From Desulfobacteraceae bacterium (GTDB taxonomy: Bacteria; Desulfobacterota; DSM-4660; Desulfatiglandales; Desulfatiglandaceae): DNA of 60,846 bases. Shown here piece by piece: positions 35,682-44,704 of this stretch. How positions within the stretch are numbered: position 1 is the first letter of the stretch; each line of letters begins with the position of its first letter. Under the pieces are notes generated by a model. It saw only the letters and a program-made list of their open reading frames with translations. It was not told where the DNA came from and did not search any database. The stretch covers positions 1 to 60,846 of the forward strand of contig JAERTK010000190.1 of assembly GCA_016844935.1 (NCBI GenBank), in the 5' to 3' direction. Position numbers and translations under genes: made by a program.

Positions 35682-35705
35682 GCCCTGAAAGGGCGTGACA
35701 TCAAC
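35682..35705 (-). repeat. REP-like half unit at the 3' side of the transposase
   Basis: Only hairpin 2 (GCCC-TTTCA-GGGC) and the TGTCAC part of the linker are present, read on the minus strand. It abuts the transposase stop and mirrors the half unit at 36173. Confidence 0.75.
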
Positions 35706-35706
35706 T

Positions 35707-36159
35707 TCAGTCCCAGAGATATCGCTCATCATATTCAATTCCATAACGGTTGAGGAAGTTCAGGAATTCCTCCTCAAAGGTTCGCGATTGGTGGTGTTTC
35801 AGTTGATTGCCAATGTATTTAAGCAGTACGGGGACCTGAGACTCTCCAACAGAAAAGGCGCCGTATCCCGCCTGCCAGGCAAACGATCGAAGTTTGTCAT
35901 CTTGCTTCTTCACCCATGCCGATGACGTTTTCTTAATCTCCTCCAGCAACTTGCTTACAGTTAATGTCCGAGGCAATGTGCAGGCGATATGGACATGATC
36001 GTGGGTGCCCCCCACACGGTATGCTTCGCTGGCCACCGCTCGGCACGCCCCTGCAAGATAGGCGTGCAAATCCGACCGAAATGAATCTTCGATCCAGCGT
36101 TCCCGATTTTTCGTGCTGAACACGATATGTAATGCAATTTTCGCCAACGATTGAGCCAA
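35707..36159 (-). CDS. IS200/IS605-type HUH transposase, REP-associated (RAYT-like)
   Basis: A 150-residue Y1-transposase that nicks single-stranded DNA. It opens with the family start region ALHIVFSTKNRERWI. The HUH motif is HDHVH in GGTHDHVHIACTLP (about 50-60). The helix LLEEIKKTSSAWVKK follows, and the catalytic-Tyr candidate lies in WQAGYGAFSVGES (about 95). It starts at TTG after GGGAGG. It is bracketed by inverted hairpin half units (35682 and 36173) and by full REP-like units (35450, 35617, 36217). RAYT proteins are thought to mobilise such repeats in trans (known of family). The insertion separates two blocks of same-direction kinase genes. Confidence 0.9.
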   Translation of the reverse strand: MAQSLAKIALHIVFSTKNRERWIEDSFRSDLHAYLAGACRAVASEAYRVGGTHDHVHIACTLPRTLTVSKLLEEIKKTSSAWVKKQDDKLRSFAWQAGYGAFSVGESQVPVLLKYIGNQLKHHQSRTFEEEFLNFLNRYGIEYDERYLWD

Positions 36160-36172
36160 AACTGCCTCCCAT

Positions 36173-36194
36173 GAATGTCGCGCCCTTACAGGGC
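36173..36194 (+). repeat. REP-like half unit at the 5' side of the transposase
   Basis: ATGTCGC followed by GCCC-TTACA-GGGC: hairpin 2 plus part of the linker, plus orientation. Together with the 35682 copy it brackets the transposase gene symmetrically. Confidence 0.75.
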
Positions 36195-36216
36195 TAAACT
36201 ATCGTTACGACCTATT

Positions 36217-36265
36217 CCCAGGGCGTTGCCCTGGGCTGGTATGCCACGGCCTTTCAGGCCTAAAA
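36217..36265 (+). repeat. REP-like two-hairpin unit, copy 3
   Basis: CCCAGGGCGTTGCCCTGGG at 36217-36235 is identical to hairpin 1 of copy 1; linker CTGGTATGCCAC; hairpin 2 GGCC-TTTCA-GGCC at 36248-36260. Confidence 0.85.
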
Positions 36266-36309
36266 CACCTGCGGTCTTATGGTCGATTACAATGTGAAAT
36301 GCAGCAGTT

Positions 36310-39300
36310 TCAAATCTCCAACCACTCTTTGACTTTTTTCTGAAACCCCTCCGGCTCTATGGGCTTCGAGATATACCCATCACACCCGGCCGCAAGGATC
36401 TTTTCCCGGTCCCCTTTCATGGCGTGCGCCGTCATGGCAACGACCGGGATGTTCCTGACTTCTATATTGCCCTTGATCTCTCGAACCACCTGGTAACCAT
36501 CCATCACGGGGAGAGAGATATCCAGGAGGATAAGATCCGGACGGTTTTCGAAAACCGCCCTGAGACCTTCTTCCCCGTCCCTGGCCGCCAGTAGGTTGTA
36601 GCTGTCTCCCAGCACCGCTCTCAGGGTGGCCATGTTGTCGGGATTATCTTCAACCACGAGGATGGTTGCGGGTTGCCCCGGGCGGGCTACAGGTTGCGGG
36701 TCTTCAGTTTCAAGTTTCCCCGACAAAGGCGGGATCTTCGACAAATTTCCAGTTTCGGGATCCGTCCCCCCGCCCAGCATGGTTCTGATCCTGGACAGCA
36801 ACCTCTCGGGGTCCACATCTCCTTTCTGAACCAGCTGCTGGACGTTATTGGCACTCAGCTTATCAAGATCCTCCGGCGTCAAATCCTTGGCCGTGAGGAT
36901 CAGGACCGGGATGTGGGCAGTGGTTTTTTTCCCGCGGATCTGTTCCAGGACCTCGAACCCGTCCACCTCGGGCATCATCAGATCCAGGACGATGCCCTCG
37001 GGGATCGTATGCTGAACATAATCAAGGGCCGCCTGACCGTTTCGCGCCACATCTACAGTATAACCCTCTTCCCGGAGGATGGTTCTCACCTGGATGATTC
37101 CTGCTTCATTATCCTCCACCAGCAAAATCCTGTTACGAATCTCCGGTCTTCCCGATTCCGCCCGTGTTTCGCCATTTTCCATCTCCAGAAGCAGCCTCTT
37201 TATCTCCCGGAGCAGCCGCGCTGATGTGGTCCCTCTCTTTTCGAGCACGGAGGCGACGTTGCCGCTGAGCCGCTTGCGGTCCTGGGCCGTGAGGTCTTTT
37301 GCAGTGACCACGATCACCGGCAGGTTTACGGTTTCGGGTTCTTCCCTGAGCCTCTCCAGGACCTCAAACCCGTCCATACCGGGCATCATCAGATCCAACA
37401 CCAGGACGTCCGGGATTGAACGCTTGATCAATGCCATGCAATCGAGACCGTTTTCGGCCACAATAGCACGCAGACCTTCCCTCTGGATGATCCGTGTCAC
37501 CTCCTGCCGGTCGATTTCATTGTCGTCCACCACCATGATGTTGTGAAATCCCGGCCGGCCGATCTTGTTTATTTCACTGATCAAGGCAGACCGGTTTACG
37601 GGTTTTGTGATATAGCCCACGGCTCCCAGGGCAAAACCGGTCTGCCGGTCGTCGGTGACCGATGCCACAATCACCGGGATGTTGGCGGTAAGGGGGTCGC
37701 GCTTCAGCCTTTCCAGCACTTCCCAGCCGTCCATGTCCGGCATGATGATGTCGAGTGTTATGGCAAAGGGATGCTCGCTTCTGGCCAGCTCCAGGGCCTC
37801 TCTGCCCGATGTGGCGGTGATGACGTTATACCCCTGTGAGGACACAAAACCGGCAATCATGGTAATCACCTCCGGTTCATCATCCACCACCAGGATGGTC
37901 TTTTGTTTCGGTGTAATTTTCTGAGAAACCGCCCCGGTCAAGGGCTTTGGTTCGGGCACTGTCCCCGTCCATCGAACGGGGAGGGTGAGGGTGAATGCGG
38001 CGCCCTGCCCAAAAATGCTTTTTACGGCAATCGCCCCGCCGAGTATCCCGGCAGCCTTGTTGGCGATAGCGAGACCTAGCCCCGTGCCCTCGTACTGTCT
38101 GGCTGAACTGCCGTCCACCTGCCTGAATTCATCAAATATCCGGGAGAGGTCATTTTCAGAAATCCCAATCCCGGTGTCCTGGACCTTGACCGCAAAGTTT
38201 TTTTCATGGCAGTGAACGGATACAGTCACGCTGCCCTCGTCTGTAAACTTGACCGCATTCCCGATGAGGTTTTGAAGGATCTGGTGCACCCGCTCCTCGT
38301 CGCTTTCGATCGGGGGGAGATCAGAAGGAATCTCCTGAACCATCTCAAGACCCTTATCCCCGGAAATGGGGCCGAGGCTTTCCATGATCGCCTCGATGGT
38401 CCCGCCCAGGGAAAAGTGCTTTGGACTCACATCCATCTTTCCCGCTTCGATTTTAGAAAGGTCCAGGATGTCGTTGATAAGGGAGAGAAGCCGCTTCCCG
38501 TTCCGCTCGATAATCTCGAGATACCCGACCTCTTCCCCGGATAGTTTTTCCTTGGACTGCATGATCAGCACACGGGAGAGGGCCATGACCGAGTTGAGGG
38601 GTGTCCGGAGTTCATGGCTCATGTTGGACAGAAACTCGCTCTTGAGGCGGTTGGCCTCTTCCACCTGACGCCTCTGGGCCTCCAGCTCCACGTTTTGTTC
38701 CTGAAGCTCCTCCGACCGCTGCTGGAGTTCGTCCGACATGGCCTGCAGTTTTTCTGCCTGGGCGCCCAGCTCCTGGTTTTTGGCCTGGAGTTCTTCGGCC
38801 AATTCCCTGGTTTCTTCACCCGTAAACAGGTTGGAGAGGGCCGTGTTGATACCCGGCCAGATCAGGTTGAGAATCTCCACCGCCTCCTTTGAGTAGGCAT
38901 CCAGGGTCGCGAGTGAGATCACGCCCGCAACCTCTTCGTCAATCAACAGGGGAACGGTGATCATCTCTTTTGGCAGGAGGGTTCCGGTAAATGTCCTGAA
39001 TGTGAAAAGGGTGTCTTCGGGGATGTCTTTGATATGGGATATCTCTCTGGTTACGGCACTCTTTCCCAACTCCCCTTCTGCGGCTGAGACATCAAATGGC
39101 TCAAGGAGTTCGGGGCTCACCCCCAGGGAGGCGCGATGTTCAAATCTGGCGCCGTCAGGGGAGAGACGATAAAAGACCCCCATATTGGAACCGGTTATTT
39201 CCACCAATGTCTTAAGGAGTTGGTCGGCAAAACCCGTTATGTCACTGGCGCCCACCATGGTGTCGCTGACATGGGCCACAGCGCTCTGAATCTGGATCCG

Positions 39301-40410
39301 AGAACCCGTGGAATCGGCCAGGTTGTTAAAGGAATCGGCCAGGAATCCGAACTCATCATTACTTTCAATACGATTTCGTGCCGACAGGTCCCCCGCCTGA
39401 ATTCTCCTGGAGGTCTCTGTCATTTCAAGGATCGGTCGGGCAAAAAATCTGGCAACGAAAAGGGCCAGAAAATAGACCATTGCCGCCGATATGAGGACCA
39501 CCACCAGAATATGCACAAGCATTGCCCGAATCGATGCGTAAACCTCTTTTAAGTCTTGTTTGGCTACAAAGCCCCATCTGACCTGAGGGATATAAGCGTA
39601 GGCCGCCAGGACCTCTTCACCGCGGTAGTCGGGTGTTTCGGTGATCCCGGTCCTTCCCTGGGAGGCCATTTTGGCTGGCTTTGCATTTATTTTAAGCTTC
39701 AGGGGGGCATCCGGGTACCATCTCAGTTCATTCAGGGCAACCACGTTGTGGTTGACGATGAGTGTTTCACCGGTGTTCCCCATGCCTGCACGTTCCAGGA
39801 GCAGTTTATAGAGAGAGTGTTCCAGATCAATCCGCGAAACCAGGATACCCACAATGTTTTTTTCTTTACCATATATGGCCACGGAAAAGGTCATGCTGGG
39901 TGCGTTCACGGTTTGGGAAAAATAGATATCTTTTATATATAAACCTCTGGTCCGCATGGGTTCGGTGAAGTATAGATCATGCGATTTATCGAAACCTATC
40001 CGGGCTTGATTGGTGGATAATGCCACTTTTCCGGTAACTGGATTAATGACAAAGAGTTCTTCATAGGCCTTGTAAGCATCCACATAATGATTCAGGAGCT
40101 CACTGGCATCCCGTATGGCATGGGTGGAATTTTCCGTGGTTTTCTGGTTGAGCGCTTCACACGCGGCCCTTATTTCATTGTCCTGGGAAATGGCCGTCAG
40201 GTCGCTCATCCGCTCATCGATCCAGGTATTGACCTGCTCTACTTTCAGGTTCCTGATGGCCGTAAGCTTGTTAAAGGCGTTTTCTTTGATCACACGGGTC
40301 CTTTGTTGTGAAATGACGACACCGACGGCAAGCAGAGGCAGCAGGGCCACCAGGAGAAACCAGAAAGTCAGACGTCCTCTAACGGTCTTGAAACCGATTC
40401 TTCTTTTCAT
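36310..40410 (-). CDS. Large hybrid histidine kinase: Cache, HAMP, GAF, HisKA, HATPase and four receivers
   Basis: A 1366-residue membrane kinase. TM1 is about 15-35. An extracellular Cache-type sensor spans about 40-285 (YEELFVINPVTGKVALSTNQ, YAYIPQVRWGFVAKQD), TM2 about 293-315, HAMP about 316-370 (ARPILEMTETSRRIQAGDLSAR), GAF about 385-530 and a long coiled coil about 535-590. HisKA has His599 in NMSHELRTPLN. HATPase_c has NLIGNAVKFTDEG and YEGTGLGLAIANK. Four receivers follow, with phosphoacceptors Asp887, Asp1006, Asp1143 and Asp1297; the last is the most canonical (LLDISLPVMDGYQVV, AMTAHAMKGDREKI). The HELRTPLN box sets it apart from the GGIAHDFNN kinases around it. Its start lies 62 bp after cheR, suggesting co-expression with 41293 and 40473. 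Confidence 0.9.
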   Translation of the reverse strand: MKRRIGFKTVRGRLTFWFLLVALLPLLAVGVVISQQRTRVIKENAFNKLTAIRNLKVEQVNTWIDERMSDLTAISQDNEIRAACEALNQKTTENSTHAIRDASELLNHYVDAYKAYEELFVINPVTGKVALSTNQARIGFDKSHDLYFTEPMRTRGLYIKDIYFSQTVNAPSMTFSVAIYGKEKNIVGILVSRIDLEHSLYKLLLERAGMGNTGETLIVNHNVVALNELRWYPDAPLKLKINAKPAKMASQGRTGITETPDYRGEEVLAAYAYIPQVRWGFVAKQDLKEVYASIRAMLVHILVVVLISAAMVYFLALFVARFFARPILEMTETSRRIQAGDLSARNRIESNDEFGFLADSFNNLADSTGSRIQIQSAVAHVSDTMVGASDITGFADQLLKTLVEITGSNMGVFYRLSPDGARFEHRASLGVSPELLEPFDVSAAEGELGKSAVTREISHIKDIPEDTLFTFRTFTGTLLPKEMITVPLLIDEEVAGVISLATLDAYSKEAVEILNLIWPGINTALSNLFTGEETRELAEELQAKNQELGAQAEKLQAMSDELQQRSEELQEQNVELEAQRRQVEEANRLKSEFLSNMSHELRTPLNSVMALSRVLIMQSKEKLSGEEVGYLEIIERNGKRLLSLINDILDLSKIEAGKMDVSPKHFSLGGTIEAIMESLGPISGDKGLEMVQEIPSDLPPIESDEERVHQILQNLIGNAVKFTDEGSVTVSVHCHEKNFAVKVQDTGIGISENDLSRIFDEFRQVDGSSARQYEGTGLGLAIANKAAGILGGAIAVKSIFGQGAAFTLTLPVRWTGTVPEPKPLTGAVSQKITPKQKTILVVDDEPEVITMIAGFVSSQGYNVITATSGREALELARSEHPFAITLDIIMPDMDGWEVLERLKRDPLTANIPVIVASVTDDRQTGFALGAVGYITKPVNRSALISEINKIGRPGFHNIMVVDDNEIDRQEVTRIIQREGLRAIVAENGLDCMALIKRSIPDVLVLDLMMPGMDGFEVLERLREEPETVNLPVIVVTAKDLTAQDRKRLSGNVASVLEKRGTTSARLLREIKRLLLEMENGETRAESGRPEIRNRILLVEDNEAGIIQVRTILREEGYTVDVARNGQAALDYVQHTIPEGIVLDLMMPEVDGFEVLEQIRGKKTTAHIPVLILTAKDLTPEDLDKLSANNVQQLVQKGDVDPERLLSRIRTMLGGGTDPETGNLSKIPPLSGKLETEDPQPVARPGQPATILVVEDNPDNMATLRAVLGDSYNLLAARDGEEGLRAVFENRPDLILLDISLPVMDGYQVVREIKGNIEVRNIPVVAMTAHAMKGDREKILAAGCDGYISKPIEPEGFQKKVKEWLEI

Positions 40411-40472
40411 TTTCCCTCTCCATAATCTTTACCATAACCAATCTTTTCCAGGCCAGCCTCAGACTTTTTGCC

Positions 40473-41300
40473 TCATACCTTTTGATAGATTGGACAACAC
40501 TCATTCACCTTTCTAAAACGGTTCCGGTACTCACTTGTGGGCACCTCTGCCCTCCCGAGCACCAGATAGCCCCCCTTTGTAAGGGCCCGGTAGAGTTTAT
40601 CAAAGATCCTGCCCTGATGGGCGAAGGAAAAATAGATCAACAGGTTCTTGCAGAAGATGATATCGAAATGGCCAAACACACTTTCAGGCGGCGCGTAACC
40701 TTTTTGGCTCATCATGTCAAAGGCGGAAAAGTCGACCATCTCCCGCATCTTTGGGATCAGCTGAAAGCGTTTCCTTTTCGGTTCAAAATATCGTTTCAGC
40801 AGCCTGTACTTGACATTCTTGATGCTTTCGTAAGGATACAGGGCTCTTCTTGCCCGTTTAAGTACCTTTTCGTCGATGTCGGTGGCGAAGATGTTGATGG
40901 CCAGATGGAATTTTTCCTTTCTTTGCAGCTCCCGGATCAATATGGCAATGGAATAGGCCTCCTCACCGGTTGCGCACGCGGCGGACCAGACCCTCAGGGA
41001 AGGGTCTGACCGGGTTTTCTTTTCTAAGGCAATGACGGGTAGTATCCTGTCAGCCATATAATCAAAAGCAAGGGTGTTCCGGAAAAATCTGGTGACATTG
41101 ATGGTCAGCACATCCACTAACAGGTCCAGCTCATCGGGATGTCTTTGCAGATATTGAAGATAGGACGTCCGGTCCTTGCAGCCTGTGGCAGAGAACCGCC
41201 GCATGATCCGGCGGTCGATCATGGCGGGCCTGTACCCGCTGAAATCAAACCCCCTTTTTTCCCTCAGATGATTCAACAATATCTCGAGGTCTTTATCCAT
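40473..41300 (-). CDS. CheR-type chemoreceptor glutamate methyltransferase
   Basis: A 275-residue SAM-dependent methyltransferase. ATG 41300 lies in the last codons of the upstream kinase, where GGGAGG serves as ribosome-binding site. The N-terminal helical domain contains RPAMIDRRIMRRF. SAM site: LRVWSAACATGEEAYSIAIL (about 100-120), with Asp in FATDIDEKVL. Further motifs FDIIFCKNLLIYF and KGGYLVLGRAE. No MCP, CheA or CheB gene is near, so it may methylate a non-classical target or one encoded elsewhere. The 8-bp overlap with the kinase indicates translational coupling. Confidence 0.88.
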   Translation of the reverse strand: MDKDLEILLNHLREKRGFDFSGYRPAMIDRRIMRRFSATGCKDRTSYLQYLQRHPDELDLLVDVLTINVTRFFRNTLAFDYMADRILPVIALEKKTRSDPSLRVWSAACATGEEAYSIAILIRELQRKEKFHLAINIFATDIDEKVLKRARRALYPYESIKNVKYRLLKRYFEPKRKRFQLIPKMREMVDFSAFDMMSQKGYAPPESVFGHFDIIFCKNLLIYFSFAHQGRIFDKLYRALTKGGYLVLGRAEVPTSEYRNRFRKVNECCPIYQKV

Positions 41301-43560
41301 CCAGGACCTCCCGGACCGACCGGGCGAGATTTTCCTTATCGATAGGCTTTTCAATGTACTTCCTGAATCCGATTTCTTCTGCACTTCCCTCGGAGATTCT
41401 CTCACTGTACCCGGTGCAGAGGATGATGGGCATATCAGGCCTGATTTCGAGTATCCCCTGTGCCAGTTTGTCCCCGGTCATGTGGGGCATGGTCATGTCG
41501 GTGATAACGAGGTCGATTTGATCGGGATTGGCGCGGAAAAACGCCAGGGCTTCGGAAGGATCGGTATGGGGTATGACTTCGTATCCGAGTCTCTCCAATC
41601 GCTGCTGATTCAGGTTCACCATAGACGTTTCGTCGTCAACGAACAGAATGCATTCATTTCCAGTGGGGAGTTCTTCGGATACCTGCGGTTCATCCCTTTG
41701 CTGCCCTTGAACCGCCGGGAACAATATCTGAAATCTGGCCCCCTTGCCCGTTTCGCTCTCGATTGAAATTATTCCGTCGTGGCTCTTGACGATTCCGTGC
41801 ACCACCGCAAGCCCCATGCCCGTCCCTTTACCCACATCTTTTGTGGTGAAATAGGGATCAAAAATTCGGTCTATCACTTCGGGGTTGATGCCGTCTCCCG
41901 TATCATTTACGCGCAATTCCACATGGGGACCGGAGCTTAACCCGGGGTATAAGGATACCGTCTCTTCATGGACCTCCAAATTTCTGAGGGATATTTCAAT
42001 GACACCCCCATCATTTTCCATGGCCTGAGCCGCATTGGTGCAAAGGTTGATCATGATCTGATGAATCTGGGTGCCATCTCCAAGGATGTCTTTAATATGG
42101 TTTGAGATATTTCCGCGTATGTCAATGCTTGCGGGGATGGATGCTCGTAATAACTTGATGGATTCTCCCACCACCGGCGCCATATTGAGCGGTTTCTTTT
42201 TCGTTTCGGATTTCCGGCTGAAACTCAGGATTTGCCGGACCACATCCTTTGCCCGCAGGCAGGCCTTCTTTACCTCATCCAGGTTTTGTCTGGCGGGATT
42301 CCATTCGGGGACATCATCCATGGCCAGTTCTGCATTGCCCAAGATAATCCCTAAGATATTATTGAAATCATGGGCAATTCCACCTGCCAGGGTTCCGATG
42401 GATTCCATTTTTTGTGACTGGAAGAGCTGGGCTTCCAGTGTCTTTCTTTCCTCTTCCTTTTGGATCCTTTCGGTAATGTCCTGCGCCACACCGAACAATT
42501 TCACTGCTTTACCAGATCGATCCAGCTTCACATCACCATAAGCCTTGATATATCTGACCTCTCCCGTATCCTGACGCACAATGCGGTGCTCGATTCTATA
42601 GGGCTCTCCATGTTCAGTGGCCCTTGAAAATGCGTTTTCTACCTTCTCTCTGTCTTCCGGATAAGCGATGGGCAGCAGTTCGGAAGTAGAGAGATGGGGA
42701 TCCTTACAGCCGTGGATAACAAGCCAGTTGTGAGACATGGTCCAGACATCATTTAAAATATCCCATTCCCATGCGCCCATTTGAGCCAACTTTTCCGCCT
42801 CAGCCAGCAGCAGTTGATTCTTTTCAAGATCATCACGGGAGGCCATCACGGTTTTAAGCTTCTTTGCCATCTGGTCAAAAGCCCGCGAAAGGTCTCCAAT
42901 TTCATCGGTATCCTCCGTCGCAAGGGGATAGTCCAGGTTCCCTTCACCCACCACCCGCGTGCCCTGCCGGAGCTTGTCGATGGGTCTGACGATACGCCTT
43001 CCCAGAAGGATGGAATTAACCGCAATGACGACCCCGATGACAAGAATGATCAGCACAATCAGAAAGCCGCTATTTCGTTGAAATGACAAAAGCGCCCTGT
43101 GGCAGATGGCGGTAAGTTCTCTTCCGATGGCGAGCATGGCATGGGAGCTGATGAGCAGATGCCCCAGCAGTCTTTCCTTCAGTTCCCCCGAGACCTTCAC
43201 CCCGCTTGGCCCGGTCATGGTAAGCTTTGCGAAGATTGAATGGAGTTTTTCAAGATTCCGTTTCAATTGATCCAGAAGTCCCTTTTCCTCCCGAGACTGA
43301 AACTTTTCGCTGCGGATCAACTTCTGCAGGGAAGCATACCTTCCCTGCCACTGGTTCATGGCCCGGGTTGACTCAGCCAACAGATAATCGTGGGTGGCGA
43401 TATTGAGTTCGAAGAGCCCCCTGTTTAACTGATCCACCACCTGTTTCTTTTCAATGGTGGTTTTCATGTGAGAATTGGCTATCAGCAGGATTGCACTGAT
43501 GACAAGCACCATGACCACCGAAAAAAGCGTGTTGAGCTGGGATTTCGTTTTGATTTTCAT
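41293..43560 (-). CDS. Hybrid histidine kinase with four-helix periplasmic sensor, HAMP, PAS and receiver
   Basis: A 755-residue membrane kinase. TM1 is about 12-30. A helical, 4HB/CHASE3-like extracytoplasmic region spans about 31-165, TM2 about 166-186, HAMP about 187-240 (RRIVRPIDKLRQGTRVVGEG) and PAS about 255-370 (MGAWEWDILNDVW, YRIEHRIVRQDTGEVRYI). HisKA has His397 in GGIAHDFNN. HATPase_c has NLCTNAAQAM, DTGDGINPEV and GKGTGMGLAVVHG. The receiver has Asp688 in ITDMTMPHMTG. The cassette from HisKA to the end is nearly interchangeable with those of the kinases at 27494, 31021 and 33704. It is first in the run kinase-cheR-kinase. Confidence 0.9.
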   Translation of the reverse strand: MKIKTKSQLNTLFSVVMVLVISAILLIANSHMKTTIEKKQVVDQLNRGLFELNIATHDYLLAESTRAMNQWQGRYASLQKLIRSEKFQSREEKGLLDQLKRNLEKLHSIFAKLTMTGPSGVKVSGELKERLLGHLLISSHAMLAIGRELTAICHRALLSFQRNSGFLIVLIILVIGVVIAVNSILLGRRIVRPIDKLRQGTRVVGEGNLDYPLATEDTDEIGDLSRAFDQMAKKLKTVMASRDDLEKNQLLLAEAEKLAQMGAWEWDILNDVWTMSHNWLVIHGCKDPHLSTSELLPIAYPEDREKVENAFSRATEHGEPYRIEHRIVRQDTGEVRYIKAYGDVKLDRSGKAVKLFGVAQDITERIQKEEERKTLEAQLFQSQKMESIGTLAGGIAHDFNNILGIILGNAELAMDDVPEWNPARQNLDEVKKACLRAKDVVRQILSFSRKSETKKKPLNMAPVVGESIKLLRASIPASIDIRGNISNHIKDILGDGTQIHQIMINLCTNAAQAMENDGGVIEISLRNLEVHEETVSLYPGLSSGPHVELRVNDTGDGINPEVIDRIFDPYFTTKDVGKGTGMGLAVVHGIVKSHDGIISIESETGKGARFQILFPAVQGQQRDEPQVSEELPTGNECILFVDDETSMVNLNQQRLERLGYEVIPHTDPSEALAFFRANPDQIDLVITDMTMPHMTGDKLAQGILEIRPDMPIILCTGYSERISEGSAEEIGFRKYIEKPIDKENLARSVREVLDG

Positions 43561-43601
43561 GGACTGTTCCTCAGCGGATGATGGTCACGGCGTTCGAGGG
43601 G

Positions 43602-44694
43602 GGGGACGTCCTTTATATCTTTATATTTAGAAGATCGATTAACGGGTACCGGTTTTCAGAGGCGATCTCTGCACCTTTCTTGGCCGCGACACTCGCGGTC
43701 GGTAATGAAATCCCCAGGGCCGCTGCCATTTGGGTCATGCTCAAACCAAGTTCTGTGGCCCCCCAGTGGCAAATAAGGCGCCGGGCTTTCACCTCGCCCC
43801 GTGACTTTCCGGAACCGACAATCCGTTCCGGCGGAAGGGACACCAGCCGGGCCGCCAAATGAATCAATGTGTCAAGATCGACACCCATGGATGCCAGAGC
43901 GTATTTTCTTTCCATGGCCTCGTCGGCTGTTGCCAGCACATTTGCCACAAAATCGCTGTCACCCAAAATACGCTCGTCACTCTTAAATAACTTCCCATCC
44001 TTCGCATGGGATTTCACTGCGGCCCATCCGCCCGCACTTCGAACCAGTCCGCCGCCAACAAGATCCGAACGTTTCCCCCGATCGATACCCAACTCAACAT
44101 ATTTTCGATAAGCCTCCCTGGCGCTCATAACCCAAGGGTCAAACAACAAAAGAGCAGATCCGACTGACTGCCACTGGCGATCGCATCTGCCCATGATGGC
44201 ACTGTGGCCCGAAAAGGGATACGAATCGAGTTCATTGAGGTCTTTCACGATGTCGGCCCGCATAGGATTCAAATGAATATATCGGATCAATTCCTTAAGA
44301 TAAACATCCGCCTGGCAAAGGATGGATTTGTATCGATTTTGAAAGAGATGACCGTTTCGTTCATGACGCCGGTTAAACCGTATGGCATACCCGGTCAGCA
44401 GCCGGCGCATCACGGTGGCAATGGGAACGTTTCCGGTTTTGAGTAGAAGATGAAAATGGTTACCTACCAAACCCCAAGCATAGCATGAAGTTTGGGATTC
44501 GTGGAGAATGTTTTCCAGTCGCTCCAGGAAATCCTCACGGTCCACATCATCCCTAAATATACCGCGACGATCGATTCCCCTTGCCATGACGTGGTGCAGG
44601 GCGCCCGGCGCATCTATCCTGGCTTTTCTCGGCATGAAAAATCAATAACATATTGGGACATTCGTGTAAATGTAAAGATGTAAAGGACGTCCCC
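43602..44694. mobile_element. Full-length HUH-transposase element with 27-bp terminal inverted repeats
   Basis: The left end at 43602-43628 starts GGGGACGTCCTTTATATC. The right end at 44668-44694 is its complement with two mismatches over 27 bp. The element is about 1.09 kb and carries one transposase gene. Its right end stops 10 bp from the selO stop codon. An internally deleted copy in the same orientation lies at 46170. Terminal inverted repeats this long are not typical of IS200/IS605 elements, whose ends form subterminal hairpins. Confidence 0.85.
43613..44635 (-). CDS. HUH-type transposase of the selO-flanking element
   Basis: A 340-residue transposase of the REP-associated (TnpA_REP) group. 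It opens with MPRKARIDAPGALHHVMARGIDRRGIF. The HUH pair is NHFHLLLKT (about 58-66), with RRLLTGYAIRFNRRHERNGHLFQNRYKSIL and the Tyr-bearing helix YLKELIRYIHLNPMRA following (about 112-127). A C-terminal helical DnaA/HTH-like segment at about 245-335 (ELGLSMTQMAAALGISLPTASVA) probably recognises element ends. The gene is intact. It ends at the left terminal repeat, and its start is 33 bp inside the right one. Confidence 0.88.
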   Translation of the reverse strand: MPRKARIDAPGALHHVMARGIDRRGIFRDDVDREDFLERLENILHESQTSCYAWGLVGNHFHLLLKTGNVPIATVMRRLLTGYAIRFNRRHERNGHLFQNRYKSILCQADVYLKELIRYIHLNPMRADIVKDLNELDSYPFSGHSAIMGRCDRQWQSVGSALLLFDPWVMSAREAYRKYVELGIDRGKRSDLVGGGLVRSAGGWAAVKSHAKDGKLFKSDERILGDSDFVANVLATADEAMERKYALASMGVDLDTLIHLAARLVSLPPERIVGSGKSRGEVKARRLICHWGATELGLSMTQMAAALGISLPTASVAAKKGAEIASENRYPLIDLLNIKI

Positions 44695-44704
44695 TGCCCT
44701 GGAA

